NCBI GenBank assembly: GCA_021324515.1
Contig: JAJPIY010000046.1
Coordinates: 1 to 34,365 of the forward strand
Source: Planctomycetota bacterium
GTDB lineage: Bacteria > Planctomycetota > Planctomycetia > Gemmatales > Gemmataceae
Length of the DNA: 34,365 bases
Direction: 5' to 3'
Both the position numbers and the translations under genes were made by a program. Below, one piece after another: positions 1-9,260 of this stretch (positions within the stretch are counted from its first letter, which is position 1; every line of letters starts with the position of its first letter). Under the pieces are notes generated by a model, which worked only from the letters and a program-made list of their open reading frames with translations, was not told the DNA's origin and ran no database searches.

Positions 1-1
1 A

Positions 2-934
2 GACCGCGCTGGTGGAGGCGGCGGGCAAATTCGGAGAGAGGTTTTCCCTTCTGTAGCCCAGGGTTCTTCCCAGGAGCAATCTTCAGATTACTATGCGCGT
101 AGGGGAGCGTCTTACTGGGGGTTGGGGGAGTATCGGAAAGCCATAGCGGATTGCGACAAAGCCATCCAACTCGATCCCAACAATTCGTCTGCTTATGCAG
201 TCCGGGGAGATTCTTACCGGAAGTTGGGGGAGTATCAGAAAGCCATAGCGGATTGCGACAAGGCCATCCAACTCAATCCCAACGATTCGTTTGCTTATGC
301 ATTCCGGGGAGCGTCTTACTGGAGGTTAGGGGAATACCAGAAAGCCATAGTGGATTGCGACAAGGCCATCCAACTTGATCCCCATAATCCGTTTGCTTAT
401 GCACACAGGGGAGCATCTTACCTGGGGTTGGGGGAGTATCGGAAAGCCATAGCGGATTGCGACAAGGCCATCCAACTCGATCCTAACGATTCGTTTGCTT
501 ATGCAGCCCGGGGAGCGTCTTACCGGATGTTGGGAGAGTATCGGAAAGCCATAGCGGATTGCGACAAGGCCATCCAACTTGATCCCCATAATTCGTTTGC
601 TTATGCAGTCCGGGGAGCGTCTTACTGGAAGCTGGGGGAGTATCAGAAAGCCATAGCGGATTGCGACAAGGCCATCCAACTCAATCCCAACTATTCGTTT
701 GCTTATGCAGTCCGGGGAGATTCTTACCGGTTGTTGGGAGAGTATTGGAAAGCCATAGCGGATTGCGACAAGGCCATCCAACTTGATCCCAACTATTCGT
801 TTGCTTATGCAGTCCGGGGAGATTCTTACGGGGAGTTGGGTGGCATTTTTAATAAGCTCTTGCGCTCCGTCATTCAGCTTATGCAGTCCGGGGAGCGTCT
901 TACGGAGGGTTGGGGGAATACCAGAAAGCCATAG
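2..934 (+). CDS. TPR-repeat protein, 5' end outside window, frameshifted at 3' end
   Basis: The reading frame is open from the left edge, so the true start lies upstream. The first ~28 residues are low-complexity (Gly run, then Ser/Gln-rich). They lead into half a repeat and then seven nearly identical 34-residue TPR units of the form LGEYxKAIADCDKAIQLxPN followed by SFAYAVRGASY. TPRs are protein-protein interaction helical hairpins; the partner is unknown. After unit 7 the next unit (836-909) is only 74 nt long instead of 102, and its 841-872 stretch is unrelated to the repeat. This shifts the frame and ends the protein with a non-TPR tail at 934. The array resumes in another frame. The gene is therefore probably broken, or the repeat has been misassembled. 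Sure of the fold, unsure whether the protein is functional. Confidence 0.7.
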   Translation, partial: DRAGGGGGQIRREVFPSVAQGSSQEQSSDYYARRGASYWGLGEYRKAIADCDKAIQLDPNNSSAYAVRGDSYRKLGEYQKAIADCDKAIQLNPNDSFAYAFRGASYWRLGEYQKAIVDCDKAIQLDPHNPFAYAHRGASYLGLGEYRKAIADCDKAIQLDPNDSFAYAARGASYRMLGEYRKAIADCDKAIQLDPHNSFAYAVRGASYWKLGEYQKAIADCDKAIQLNPNYSFAYAVRGDSYRLLGEYWKAIADCDKAIQLDPNYSFAYAVRGDSYGELGGIFNKLLRSVIQLMQSGERLTEGWGNTRKP

Positions 935-1430
935 GGGATTGCGACAAGGCCATCCAACTTGATCCCAACAATTCGTCTGCTTATGCAGTCCGGGGAGATT
1001 CTTACCGGTTGTTGGGGGAGTATCGGAAAGCCATAGCAGATTGCGACAAGGCCATCCAACTTGATCCCAACAATTCGTTTGCTTATGCAGCCCGGGGAGC
1101 ATCTTACCTGGGGTTGGGGGTGTGTGGGAAAGCCATAGCGGATTGCGACAAGGCCATCCAACTTGATTCTAACAGTTCGTTTGCTTATGCAGTCCGGGGA
1201 GATTCTTACGGGCTGTTGGGAGAGTATCAGAAAGCCATAGCGGATTGCGACAAGGCCATCCAACTCGATCCCCATAATTCGTTTGCTTATGCACGCAGGG
1301 GAACGTCTTACTGGAAGTTGGGGGAGTATCAGAAAGCCATAGGTGATTGGGTAACCTGGATGAGTGAGTAGCGACAAAGCTATCCAATTTAATTCCTATG
1401 ATTCGTCGCTCATGCCGTCCTGATGAAGGC
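86..1430 (+). repeat. Tandem 102-nt DNA repeat encoding TPR units
   Basis: About twelve head-to-tail copies of a 102-nt unit are present, several differing at only a few bases. Examples are the recurring stretches 'aaagccatagcggattgcga' and 'gcttatgcagtccggggag'. Two units are damaged: one is 28 nt short (836-909) and one carries a 22-nt insertion (about 1348-1369). The near-identity at DNA level, including silent positions, points to recent expansion or gene conversion. Confidence 0.9.
910..1430 (+). pseudogene. Downstream out-of-frame remnant of the TPR array
   Basis: Four more intact TPR units (910-1317) continue in a frame different from the upstream part, so they are translated only if the frameshift is repaired or a new start is used. 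In the next unit a 22-nt insertion at about 1348-1369 introduces the stop at 1369-1371. Behind it a diverged piece of the same unit is still readable as DKAIQFNSYDSS, ending in a stop near 1424. I see no good ribosome binding site for an independent start. This looks like the decayed 3' half of one original long TPR gene. Confidence 0.6.
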
Positions 1431-1598
1431 GCACCAGCAGTTGAGGGAACAGGGGGGGTAGCATTACGGCATCTCCATCTTGAGAAGTCTGCTCGGGGCG
1501 CTCACGCCTCCTGCTCGCCGCAGAGCAGCAGGTGTTGTGCGGAGTTGTAGCGGCGTATGTCCGAGACCCCGATTGATTGACACGGAAAGGACTTGGAC

Positions 1599-3314
1599 AT
1601 GGAGCATGCAATTGCCAAGCAACTTGTGGAAGCGCTGTCTCAGAGTGCCGAGCGCCTTCGTGTTCTCCGTCTGCCGGAAGACCTGATTGCTTCCCTGGAA
1701 CAGTTGGCAGCTCAGGTCGATCAACCTTGTGTTCTGGCCGTCGTGGGGCGTATGAAGGCGGGCAAGAGCACCTTCCTCAATGCCCTTCTGGGCGAGGACC
1801 TGGCGTGCGTGGGCGTGACCGAAACCACAGCCACCATCAACTACTTCCGCTACGGCAACCCCTCCGACCCGTCCCGACCCATTCGCTGCTGCTGGCGCAA
1901 CGGCACGCAGCAGAACGTCGACCGCGCTTTCCTCGACCGTTTGCAAGGCAACGACCTCGACACCCTCCGCCGCGCCGAAGGCATCGATCATCTGGAATAT
2001 CTCTTGCCCCATTCGTTTCTGCGTGAAGTCACTCTCGTCGATACGCCGGGCACTACCGCGGTGGTGGACGAACATCAAGACCGTACCGCCGCTTTCCTGC
2101 AACTCCGCCAACAGCTCCGCCAACGACACGAGGAAGCCACCCAACGTCTGGGCAGCGAAGCCGATGCCATCATCTACCTGGTCGGCCAAGTACCCCGAGC
2201 TACCGATCAAGCATTTCTGGAGGAATTCAACCGGGCCACCGGTGGTCGCTCCCGCGCGCTCAACGCCCTAGGCGTCTTGGCCAAGATCGACCTGCAACCC
2301 GAAATCCTCGAACGTCGCCATGAGTTGGCCGCCAAGATTGCTCGCCAGCTCAAAGACCAGCTCAATACCGTCGTTCCGGTCTCCGCCGGTCTCCGCCGCG
2401 CCCTCGACACCCTGTGTGCGGACGACCGCAAAGGTTTGCAGACGCTCCTCACCACCCTCCGCCGCATTCCGCCCGCTCGTCTGCAAAAATGGCTCGCCAG
2501 CGAAGAACTGTATCTGGAGGCGGAAAGCAGCGATTGCCCGGTAACGCCGGCCCAGCGCCGGCAACTGCTCGGCACCATGCCTTGGAGTGTCTTCACCACC
2601 CTGGCCCGCATTGCCGCCGACGCCACGCTCACCGAGGAAGCGGTGTTCCAGCACCTCGAAGAGTTATCTGGCTTCGAACTGCTGCGGCAAACGCTGCAAC
2701 GGCATTTTTTCCAACGGGGACGTTTTCTTCGCTGCTTTCGTATCCTCCATGATGTGCGGAAGGTCTTGAACAAAGCCCGTTTCGAGCGCTTGCCTGAATT
2801 TCGCAAGCAGGATCGCGCCGACTTGGCCCGCCGCGAACGGTTTGTGCAGTTTATTCGCGCCGCCCGAGGCGATCCCCATGTGGCCCGTGAATTGGAAGAG
2901 TTTGTGACCGTGCAGTGCGGCGTCGCCCACCGCGCCGACCGTTTGGAAAAAGCCCTCGAAGAACTCGATCACCGCTTCAGCCAGCTTTACCACCAGTTGG
3001 AGGAACACAACGCGGATTTCCAGGCGCTCGTGCAGCTAGAGGACCACGCAGCGCTTTTTACCTGTGACGAACGCGACGAGTTGCAGGGCCTCTTTGGCCT
3101 GCACGGCCTGGAGATAGACAAGCGTTTGCCGCCTGGTAAGGCCCATGTCGACTACGCGGTCCCCCGGCAGCAGTACTGGCGTGACATGCGCTACCGCAGC
3201 CGTGAACCCGTGCGGCGTGAGCTAGCCGCGCTTGCGGAAGCACGGTACGCTTCGTTGTTGTCGGAGTTGCTGCCACAAGCAGTAAAAGGGTCCGAAGGCC
3301 CGCCTTCCTCATAG
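1599..3314 (+). CDS. Dynamin-like GTPase family protein
   Basis: This is a 571-residue cytosolic protein with an N-terminal GTPase domain. The P-loop GRMKAGKST is at residues 50-58, a switch-I-like TETTAT follows at about 75-80, the G3 motif DTPG is at 148-151, and a degenerate G4 (AKID) is at 228-231. The C-terminal half is helical and rich in Arg, Glu and Leu, as in bacterial dynamin-like proteins that bind or remodel membranes. Target and partners are unknown. I chose ATG 1599 because a GGAAAGGA site lies 7 nt before it; the in-frame TTG at 1593 is too close to that site. The G4 Asn/Thr is replaced by Ala, so nucleotide specificity could differ from classic GTPases. The gene stands alone between the TPR remnant and a secreted protein. 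Confidence 0.8.
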   Translation: MEHAIAKQLVEALSQSAERLRVLRLPEDLIASLEQLAAQVDQPCVLAVVGRMKAGKSTFLNALLGEDLACVGVTETTATINYFRYGNPSDPSRPIRCCWRNGTQQNVDRAFLDRLQGNDLDTLRRAEGIDHLEYLLPHSFLREVTLVDTPGTTAVVDEHQDRTAAFLQLRQQLRQRHEEATQRLGSEADAIIYLVGQVPRATDQAFLEEFNRATGGRSRALNALGVLAKIDLQPEILERRHELAAKIARQLKDQLNTVVPVSAGLRRALDTLCADDRKGLQTLLTTLRRIPPARLQKWLASEELYLEAESSDCPVTPAQRRQLLGTMPWSVFTTLARIAADATLTEEAVFQHLEELSGFELLRQTLQRHFFQRGRFLRCFRILHDVRKVLNKARFERLPEFRKQDRADLARRERFVQFIRAARGDPHVARELEEFVTVQCGVAHRADRLEKALEELDHRFSQLYHQLEEHNADFQALVQLEDHAALFTCDERDELQGLFGLHGLEIDKRLPPGKAHVDYAVPRQQYWRDMRYRSREPVRRELAALAEARYASLLSELLPQAVKGSEGPPSS

Positions 3315-3486
3315 GGGACGGCAGACGGCTTCCTACTCCCCCCCCGATGCAACCTTGTTCGCCCGAATCGAGCAGCGGTTCCTGCGTCGCGACATCACCC
3401 TTTTCATCTGGGGCCAAGGACCGTATCATCGTTTGCAGAGGCTACCCGCCTTCAGAAGTTTGCTTTCCTTCCTGCGAGACCGCATC

Positions 3487-5517
3487 ATGACCCGCTGGTA
3501 TTATCTTTCCCGGAGCATCTGTTTAGGGATCGTTGTTGTCCTTTTCCCAATGGGCCTTAGCGAGGGACGCGCCCAGAAAGGGCCGGCTGTGGCCGTCAAC
3601 CCGCAGGCCCCGGTGCTGAACCCCGCCGTGCCGTTGGGCATGCAGCGCGGCACCACGCTTGATCTGACGCTGACCGGCACAAACCTCGCCGAGCCGACCG
3701 GATTGTGGACCAGCTTTCCCGCCAAGGCGACCATCCCCCTCGAGGGCAACAACGGCAAAGACAACAACAAACTGCTGGTCCGCCTGGAAGTGCCCAAGGA
3801 CGCGCCGCTTGGCTTCCATGCAATCCGCCTGGCGACGCGGCGGGGCATGTCGAACCTGCGGCTGTTCTGCATCGACGATCTGCCCCAGGTGATCGAAAGC
3901 GCCACGAACCATACGCCGAGCATGGCCCAAGTCGTTGCCGTGCCGTGCGTGATCGTCGGCAAGGCCGATGCCGAGACGACGGATTACTTCCAGTTCCACG
4001 TTACGGCCGGTCAACGCCTCAGTTTCGAGGTGCTGGGCCGGCGTTTGGGCAGCCTCTTCGACCCGCAGTTGCAGTTGCTCGATGTCAACGGACGCGAATT
4101 GCCGAATGCGTATAGCAACGATGCCCCAGGTTTGCAGACGGATGCTCGGCTAACCTACACCTTCCCGACGGCGGGGGACTATCGGGTGGCAGTGCGCGAT
4201 GTTAGCTATCGCGGCGGCGAGGACTTCCATTATCGGCTACGGATCGGCGATTTTCCCTGCGCCACCACGACACTGCCATTGGCCGTCCAACGCGGCAGCA
4301 AAACCGCAGTGCGCTTCGCTGGCCCCAACGTGGACGGCGTGGCCCCGGTCGAGGTGACGGCGCCGACCGATCCGGCGATCGAGTTTCTCTCGTTGGCCCC
4401 GCGCGGGGCCAACGGTTTGCACGGCTGGCCGGTCTATCTGGCGCTGTCTGACATCGAGGAAACCCTGGAAAAAGGGCCGAACGATGAGACCGCAAAGGCC
4501 CATCGCATCCCAGTGCCAGGGGCGATCACCGCACGCTTCGAGAAGAAAGGCGATAGAGATACGTTTATTTTCGCTTTAAAGAAAGGCGTGCGCTATCGCA
4601 TCGAGGCGCAGACGCACGAGCTGGGTTCACCGACCGAAGTATACATGACCCTGCGCGACGCCAAGGGGGGCCAATTGCAAGTCAGCGATCCCATGAAAGC
4701 GGCAGAACTGGATTTCACGCCGCCGGCCGACGGCACTTACACGCTGCAAGTGGAGCATCTGCATTTATGGGGCGGGCCGGAGGAGGTCTATCGTGTTAGC
4801 GTCACGCCCTTTGAACCGGGCTTCGACTTGACCGTGGCGTTGGATCGCTTCAACGTCGAACAAGGCGGCAAGCTGTCAATTCCGATTCTGGCGCCGCGGC
4901 GCGACTTCAATGGGCCGATCGAACTCAGCGTGCTTGGTCCCAAGGGCATCAATGGCAAACTCACCGTCCCCGCGGGCAACGTGCCGCCACCCAATCAGCC
5001 GCTAGGTACGCTTGTTGTCAATGTGGCCTCCGATGTGCCGGTAGGACCGTATACTTTTCAGATCCAGGGCAAAGCGACCATCAACGGCAAGATGGTGACG
5101 AAGCTCGCCAATGTCCGAACCATCGTCAGTCAGAGTTTGGCCAATCTGCCGTTGCCGCCCAAGAACCTGCTCACATCGATTAGCCTGGCCGTCACCGAGA
5201 GACCGCCCTTCACGTTGACGGCAAAGCTCGACGCGGCCTCGTATGCGCCCGGCAAGGCGGCGACGCTAACCGTCACGGCCACCCGCGCCCCCGGCTTCAC
5301 CGCGGAGATCACCCTCAGCACCTCTGCACTGCCGCCCGGCGTCACGGCGATGCTCAAGAACATTCCCGCCAATCGGAGTGAAATCCAGCTGGCACTGACA
5401 CTGACACCGCAAGCCAAGGTTGGCAACACTGCCATCACTGTCATCGGCAAGGCCAAGTCCCAGGACCGCGAGGTTACGGCAACTGCACCACCGGTCACGC
5501 TGGTTATCAAAAAGTAA
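3487..5517 (+). CDS. Secreted protein with two PPC-like beta domains
   Basis: This 676-residue exported protein starts with a signal peptide (MTRWYY followed by a hydrophobic stretch), with likely cleavage near GRAQ around residue 28. After an N-terminal beta-rich region come two stretches resembling bacterial pre-peptidase C-terminal (PPC) domains: one at about 4000-4250 (DYFQFHVTAGQRLSFEV up to the FPTAGDYRVAVRD strand) and one at about 4540-4800 (RDTFIFALKKGVRYRIEA up to PPADGTYTLQVEH). The C-terminal third is further beta-sandwich-like sequence. No protease catalytic motif is visible. Proteins of this kind are common in Planctomycetes and their role is unknown. The frame is open upstream to 3355, but ATG 3487 immediately precedes the signal peptide and is preferred; no strong ribosome binding site supports either start. 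Confidence 0.7.
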   Translation: MTRWYYLSRSICLGIVVVLFPMGLSEGRAQKGPAVAVNPQAPVLNPAVPLGMQRGTTLDLTLTGTNLAEPTGLWTSFPAKATIPLEGNNGKDNNKLLVRLEVPKDAPLGFHAIRLATRRGMSNLRLFCIDDLPQVIESATNHTPSMAQVVAVPCVIVGKADAETTDYFQFHVTAGQRLSFEVLGRRLGSLFDPQLQLLDVNGRELPNAYSNDAPGLQTDARLTYTFPTAGDYRVAVRDVSYRGGEDFHYRLRIGDFPCATTTLPLAVQRGSKTAVRFAGPNVDGVAPVEVTAPTDPAIEFLSLAPRGANGLHGWPVYLALSDIEETLEKGPNDETAKAHRIPVPGAITARFEKKGDRDTFIFALKKGVRYRIEAQTHELGSPTEVYMTLRDAKGGQLQVSDPMKAAELDFTPPADGTYTLQVEHLHLWGGPEEVYRVSVTPFEPGFDLTVALDRFNVEQGGKLSIPILAPRRDFNGPIELSVLGPKGINGKLTVPAGNVPPPNQPLGTLVVNVASDVPVGPYTFQIQGKATINGKMVTKLANVRTIVSQSLANLPLPPKNLLTSISLAVTERPPFTLTAKLDAASYAPGKAATLTVTATRAPGFTAEITLSTSALPPGVTAMLKNIPANRSEIQLALTLTPQAKVGNTAITVIGKAKSQDREVTATAPPVTLVIKK

Positions 5518-5553
5518 AAGCGCAGTAGAGATTGGCACCCGGTAGACTTTGGT

Positions 5554-5579
5554 GAGCGGGGGGTGTCAACCCCCCGCTC
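5554..5579. repeat. GC-rich perfect hairpin next to the 37-nt array
   Basis: An 11-bp perfect stem, GAGCGGGGGGT (5554-5564) pairing with ACCCCCCGCTC (5569-5579), closes a GTCA loop. It sits 37 nt downstream of the secreted PPC-protein gene but has no T-tract, so it is more likely the first element of the adjacent repeat family than a classical terminator. Confidence 0.75.
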
Positions 5580-5730
5580 GCCCTCGGTTCTACCGGGGAG
5601 TTCACACCCCCCGCTCGCCCTCGGTTCTACCGGGGGGTGTCAACCCCCCGCTCGCCCTCGGTTCTACCGGGGAGTTCACACCCCCCGCTCGCCCTCGGTT
5701 CTACCGGGGAGTTCACACCCCCCGCTCGCT
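5570..5730. repeat. 37-nt tandem repeat array
   Basis: Copies beginning with CCCCCCGCTCGCCCTCGG occur at 5570, 5607, 5644, 5681 and (partial) 5718, exactly 37 nt apart. Each full copy contains 'ttctaccgggg' and either GGTGTCAA or AGTTCACA before the next copy. Reading frames across it encode only repetitive Pro/Ser/Gly peptides and are not genes. It fills the gap between the secreted protein and RNase R. Confidence 0.9.
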
Positions 5731-5871
5731 ATGTTTGTGTCGATCTCTACCGCGCCCTGTATAGCGAAGGCGTTCGGGCTGCGCTCCAACTTACTGATAT
5801 GATAAGAAGAGAGGTCCGCGCCAAGTGGCTCAGCAGCCAAAATAGTCCGTCGCGCCAACACCGAGTATGCG

Positions 5872-8028
5872 ATGTCTTCTTTTGAAGAGAAAATCCTGGA
5901 AGTTGTCTCCCGCCGTACCTACGAGCCGCTCAAGCCCAAAGCCCTGGCCCGCAAGCTCGGTGTGACGGCCCCGCAATACACTGACTTTCGTCGCGCTCTA
6001 CGTAGCTTGCACCGCGACGGCCGTATTGAAATGGGCAAAAACCATACGATCAAGCCCAAGCCGCCGCATGGCACCGTCACTGGCACGTACCGCCGCACCA
6101 GCAGCGGACTGGGTTTCGTCCGGCCTCATCTCCTCGAAGGCCAATCAGGCGCCGAAATTCGCATCCCGGAAGAGCATTCCCTTGATGCCGCCACCGGCGA
6201 CACCGTACTGGTGCGTCTGACCCGCAAACCGACCCGTCCGGGCCAACTCGCCAGCGGTCACATCCTCCGCGTCCTCGAACGCGCCACACGGCAATTCGTC
6301 GGCACCTACTTCGAGCGCGAAGGGCAAGGATTGGTGCGGGTCGATGGCACGGTTTTCAGCCACAGTGTTTACGTCGGCGACCCCGGCGCCAAGGGAGCAC
6401 GGCCGGACGATAAGGTTGTCTTCGAGATGCTGCGCTTCCCGACCCCGGACGACCGCGGCGAAGGCGTTATCACCGAAATCCTCGGCCCGCGCGGTCAACC
6501 GGGCGTCGATACGCTGTCGATCATTCGCGCCTTCGGTCTGCCGGACGTGTTTGCCGAGGACGCTTTGCAAGAAGCCCGCGAAGCCGCCGCTGCTTTCGAT
6601 GAGAACGACCTCGCCGGCCGTGAAGATTTCACCAACGACGTAGTCATCACCATCGACCCCGCCGAGGCACGGGACTTCGATGATGCGGTATCACTGACAC
6701 GCGACGAAAAGAGCGGACATTGGCAGCTGAGCGTCCACATCGCCGATGTGGGCCATTTCGTTCCGCCGGGAGGCCCGCTCGACCGCGAGGCCCGCCGCCG
6801 CGGCACCAGCGTGTATCTGCCCCAGCGCGTGCTGCCGATGTTCCCAGAGATCATCTCCAACAGCCTGGCCAGTCTCCAGCAGGGCCGACTGCGCTATGTC
6901 AAAAGCGTTCTCATCGACTTCACGCCCCAGGGCCAGAAAACCGCCGTGCGCTTCGCCAACGGCGCTATCCGCGTCCGCCGCAGGTTCACCTACGAACAGG
7001 TGTCCGAATGGCTCGATTCGCGCGAATCGAGGGATCGCAAAATCGAGCCAGAAATCCAAGAGATGCTCCTGCACATGCGCGATTTCGCCCTCATCCTGCG
7101 CAAGCGACGCATCCGCCGCGGGGCGCTGGAGTTGAACATGCCCGAAGTCGAGCTGGAATACGACGAACAAGGGCGCGTGGTCGGCGCGCACTTCCGCCCC
7201 TATGACATCAGCCATCAGATCATCGAGGAGTTCATGCTGGCCGCCAACGAAGCCGTCGCCGAACACCTGGCCGGTCTCGGCGTCGCCTTTCTCCGGCGCG
7301 TCCACCCCGATCCAGACCCGAACAAATTGTCCGCCTTCGCTGATTTCGCTCGCAGTCTCGGCTACAAGATGCCGACCGATTTCGACCGCTTTGCCCTGCA
7401 ACGCATCCTGGCCCAATCGGCGACGCGGCCGGAAGTTCATGCTGTACATTATGCTCTTTTGCGATCTCTCAAGCAGGCAGTATACAGCCCGGAAGAAGAA
7501 GGCCATTACGCCCTGGCCAGCACCAATTATTGCCATTTCACCTCGCCGATCCGTCGTTACCCTGACCTAACGGTGCATCGCTTGCTTGATCAGTGGCTTC
7601 GGCGCGGCAAATGTGGCAGCGATGAGACGGAGTTGATTGGGCTGGGCGAGCATTGCAGCAAGATGGAGCGCCGCGCCGAGATGGCCGAACGCGAGCTAAT
7701 CAAGCTGAAATTGCTGACCTACCTCAGTGAACGGCTGGGACTGGAATTGGAGGCGATCATCACCGGCGTGGCCGACTACGGCTTCTATGCCCAGGCCGAA
7801 GAATGGCCAGTCGAAGGCCTGGTCCACATCAGCACGCTGACCGACGATTATTATTACTTTGAGGAAGCGCATCATAGCTTGATTGGCCGCCGTACCAAGA
7901 AGCGTTATCGACTCGGCGACAAAGTGCAAGTGCGCGTCGTGCGCGTCGATGTGCAGCGACGCCAGCTGGATTTCCGCATCGTGCGAGCGGAATCGCACGG
8001 CAAGAAAAAAACAGGACAGGGAACATAG
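5872..8028 (+). CDS. rnr: Ribonuclease R (RNase II/RNB family exoribonuclease)
   Basis: This 718-residue protein is a 3'-to-5' hydrolytic exoribonuclease able to degrade structured RNA in the cytosol. In order it shows an N-terminal winged-helix-like region (residues 5-65), cold-shock/OB domains (about 65-205), the RNB catalytic domain, and a C-terminal S1 domain (about 630-710). The catalytic motif IDPAEARDFDDA carries the metal-binding Asp residues 262, 268, 270 and 271, and the conserved YCHFTSPIRRYPDLTVHR block follows. A short Lys-rich tail resembles the basic tail of RNase R. Length and the extra N-terminal domain favour RNase R over RNase II. The ATG at 5872 begins MSSFEEKILE; no strong ribosome binding site is visible. 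Confidence 0.93.
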   Translation: MSSFEEKILEVVSRRTYEPLKPKALARKLGVTAPQYTDFRRALRSLHRDGRIEMGKNHTIKPKPPHGTVTGTYRRTSSGLGFVRPHLLEGQSGAEIRIPEEHSLDAATGDTVLVRLTRKPTRPGQLASGHILRVLERATRQFVGTYFEREGQGLVRVDGTVFSHSVYVGDPGAKGARPDDKVVFEMLRFPTPDDRGEGVITEILGPRGQPGVDTLSIIRAFGLPDVFAEDALQEAREAAAAFDENDLAGREDFTNDVVITIDPAEARDFDDAVSLTRDEKSGHWQLSVHIADVGHFVPPGGPLDREARRRGTSVYLPQRVLPMFPEIISNSLASLQQGRLRYVKSVLIDFTPQGQKTAVRFANGAIRVRRRFTYEQVSEWLDSRESRDRKIEPEIQEMLLHMRDFALILRKRRIRRGALELNMPEVELEYDEQGRVVGAHFRPYDISHQIIEEFMLAANEAVAEHLAGLGVAFLRRVHPDPDPNKLSAFADFARSLGYKMPTDFDRFALQRILAQSATRPEVHAVHYALLRSLKQAVYSPEEEGHYALASTNYCHFTSPIRRYPDLTVHRLLDQWLRRGKCGSDETELIGLGEHCSKMERRAEMAERELIKLKLLTYLSERLGLELEAIITGVADYGFYAQAEEWPVEGLVHISTLTDDYYYFEEAHHSLIGRRTKKRYRLGDKVQVRVVRVDVQRRQLDFRIVRAESHGKKKTGQGT

Positions 8029-8225
8029 CGAGCCAATGGTAATCCGCGCATGCAACGATGGCGTCGCCCTAGAGGGCATCGTCTACGGCGATCCCACACG
8101 GAGGGAGCGAGAGCATGCTTCTTCCGGCGAGGGGTGAAGAGCAGCAGGAGGATAGACGATACCCTCCTTGGGGTACTGTGCTGTATAACAGAGGAGATGA
8201 ACAACCAGGTCTTGTACATTGCCTG

Positions 8226-9260
8226 ATGATAAATCGGATGGCGCGAAAAGACACAACGGTATTCCTTGAGCCTACTTCCATCTCTGCCGAGCACGCCGGC
8301 CTTACCCTCGCTGCGCTATTGCGGCGGCAGCTTCCCGACCATTCTTGGGAGCGGGTGCGCCGACTCATCGCCGCACGCCGCGCTCTCGTCAACGGCGAGT
8401 TGTGTCTCGACCCGGCACGCCGTCTGAAAGAAGGGGAAACCTTCTCGTTGTTGGCACGTCCTGCGGCCAGACCGCGTTCGCATGAAGCCGTCGTCCTCCG
8501 TCATCTGGACGACCACCTTGTCGTCGTCGAGAAACCGGCGGGCCTTTGTACGGTTCGCCATCCTGCCGAACGCGACTGGAGCGAACGCCGCAAGATGCTA
8601 TCGCCGACCTTGGAAGATCTGACGTCCAAGCTCATTGCCCAGCGCCAAGGCCGCGTCCGCAAAGGGCCGTTACCGCGTCTACGGATCGTCCATCGGCTCG
8701 ATAAGGAAACGAGCGGCCTGGTAGTGTTCGCGCGCACGGTCGCCGCTGAGCGCGGACTGGGCAAGCAGTTTCACGCGCACACGGTCATCCGCCGCTATCT
8801 TGCCGTGGTGCCTGGTTTCGTGCCGTCGCAGCGCATTGTCTCGCGCCTCGTGCGAGACCGCGGCGACGGCCGGCGGGGAAGCACCGCTCAACCCGGCATC
8901 GGCAAGGAGGCGATCACGCATGTTGATGTGCTGGAGCGTTTGCCCGGTTATACGTTGTTGACCTGCCGGTTGGAAACCGGACGCACGCATCAGATTCGCA
9001 TTCATCTGGCCGAGCTAGGCCATCCCGTCTGCGGCGATAAGGTGTATCATCGCTTGCCCAATGGCAGCGTACTTCCCGATCATAGTGGGGCGCCGCGCTT
9101 GGCCTTGCACGCTGTCGAGTTGGGTTTTGTGCATCCGATCACTCATCAAGAGATGCACTGGGAGATGCCCTTGCCGCCAGACTTGCAAGCCTTTCTGGAG
9201 CGTTTGCGCACGGCTGGACGAGGCGAACATGCAGATCAAGTGGACCGACATCGATCCTGA
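8226..9260 (+). CDS. RluA-family pseudouridine synthase
   Basis: The enzyme isomerises specific uridines in rRNA or tRNA to pseudouridine. It has an N-terminal S4-like RNA-binding segment (SWERVRRLIAARRALVNG), followed by the catalytic block with motif HRLDKETSG, whose Asp is the catalytic residue. The C-terminal signature GRTHQIRIHLAELGHPVCGD also matches the family. Substrate position cannot be told. The start is uncertain. ATG 8226 or 8238 begins near the conserved domain but lacks a clear ribosome binding site. ATG 8115 has a good GGAGGGA site 8-9 nt upstream but adds 37 residues of unlikely composition. The last 32 bases overlap the next small gene. Confidence 0.88.
   Translation: MINRMARKDTTVFLEPTSISAEHAGLTLAALLRRQLPDHSWERVRRLIAARRALVNGELCLDPARRLKEGETFSLLARPAARPRSHEAVVLRHLDDHLVVVEKPAGLCTVRHPAERDWSERRKMLSPTLEDLTSKLIAQRQGRVRKGPLPRLRIVHRLDKETSGLVVFARTVAAERGLGKQFHAHTVIRRYLAVVPGFVPSQRIVSRLVRDRGDGRRGSTAQPGIGKEAITHVDVLERLPGYTLLTCRLETGRTHQIRIHLAELGHPVCGDKVYHRLPNGSVLPDHSGAPRLALHAVELGFVHPITHQEMHWEMPLPPDLQAFLERLRTAGRGEHADQVDRHRS

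Noticed and set aside
326-1377. Long open frames on the minus strand across the TPR repeat
   Set aside because: They are mirror images of the 102-nt tandem repeat, with repetitive Ile/Arg/Pro sequence and no start signals.
5570-5730. CRISPR array
   Set aside because: Repeats are directly adjacent and the intervening bases are not variable; no cas genes are nearby.
5549-5885. Small Pro/Arg/Ser-rich reading frames over the 37-nt repeats
   Set aside because: They exist in several frames only because the repeat lacks stops; composition is repeat-driven.
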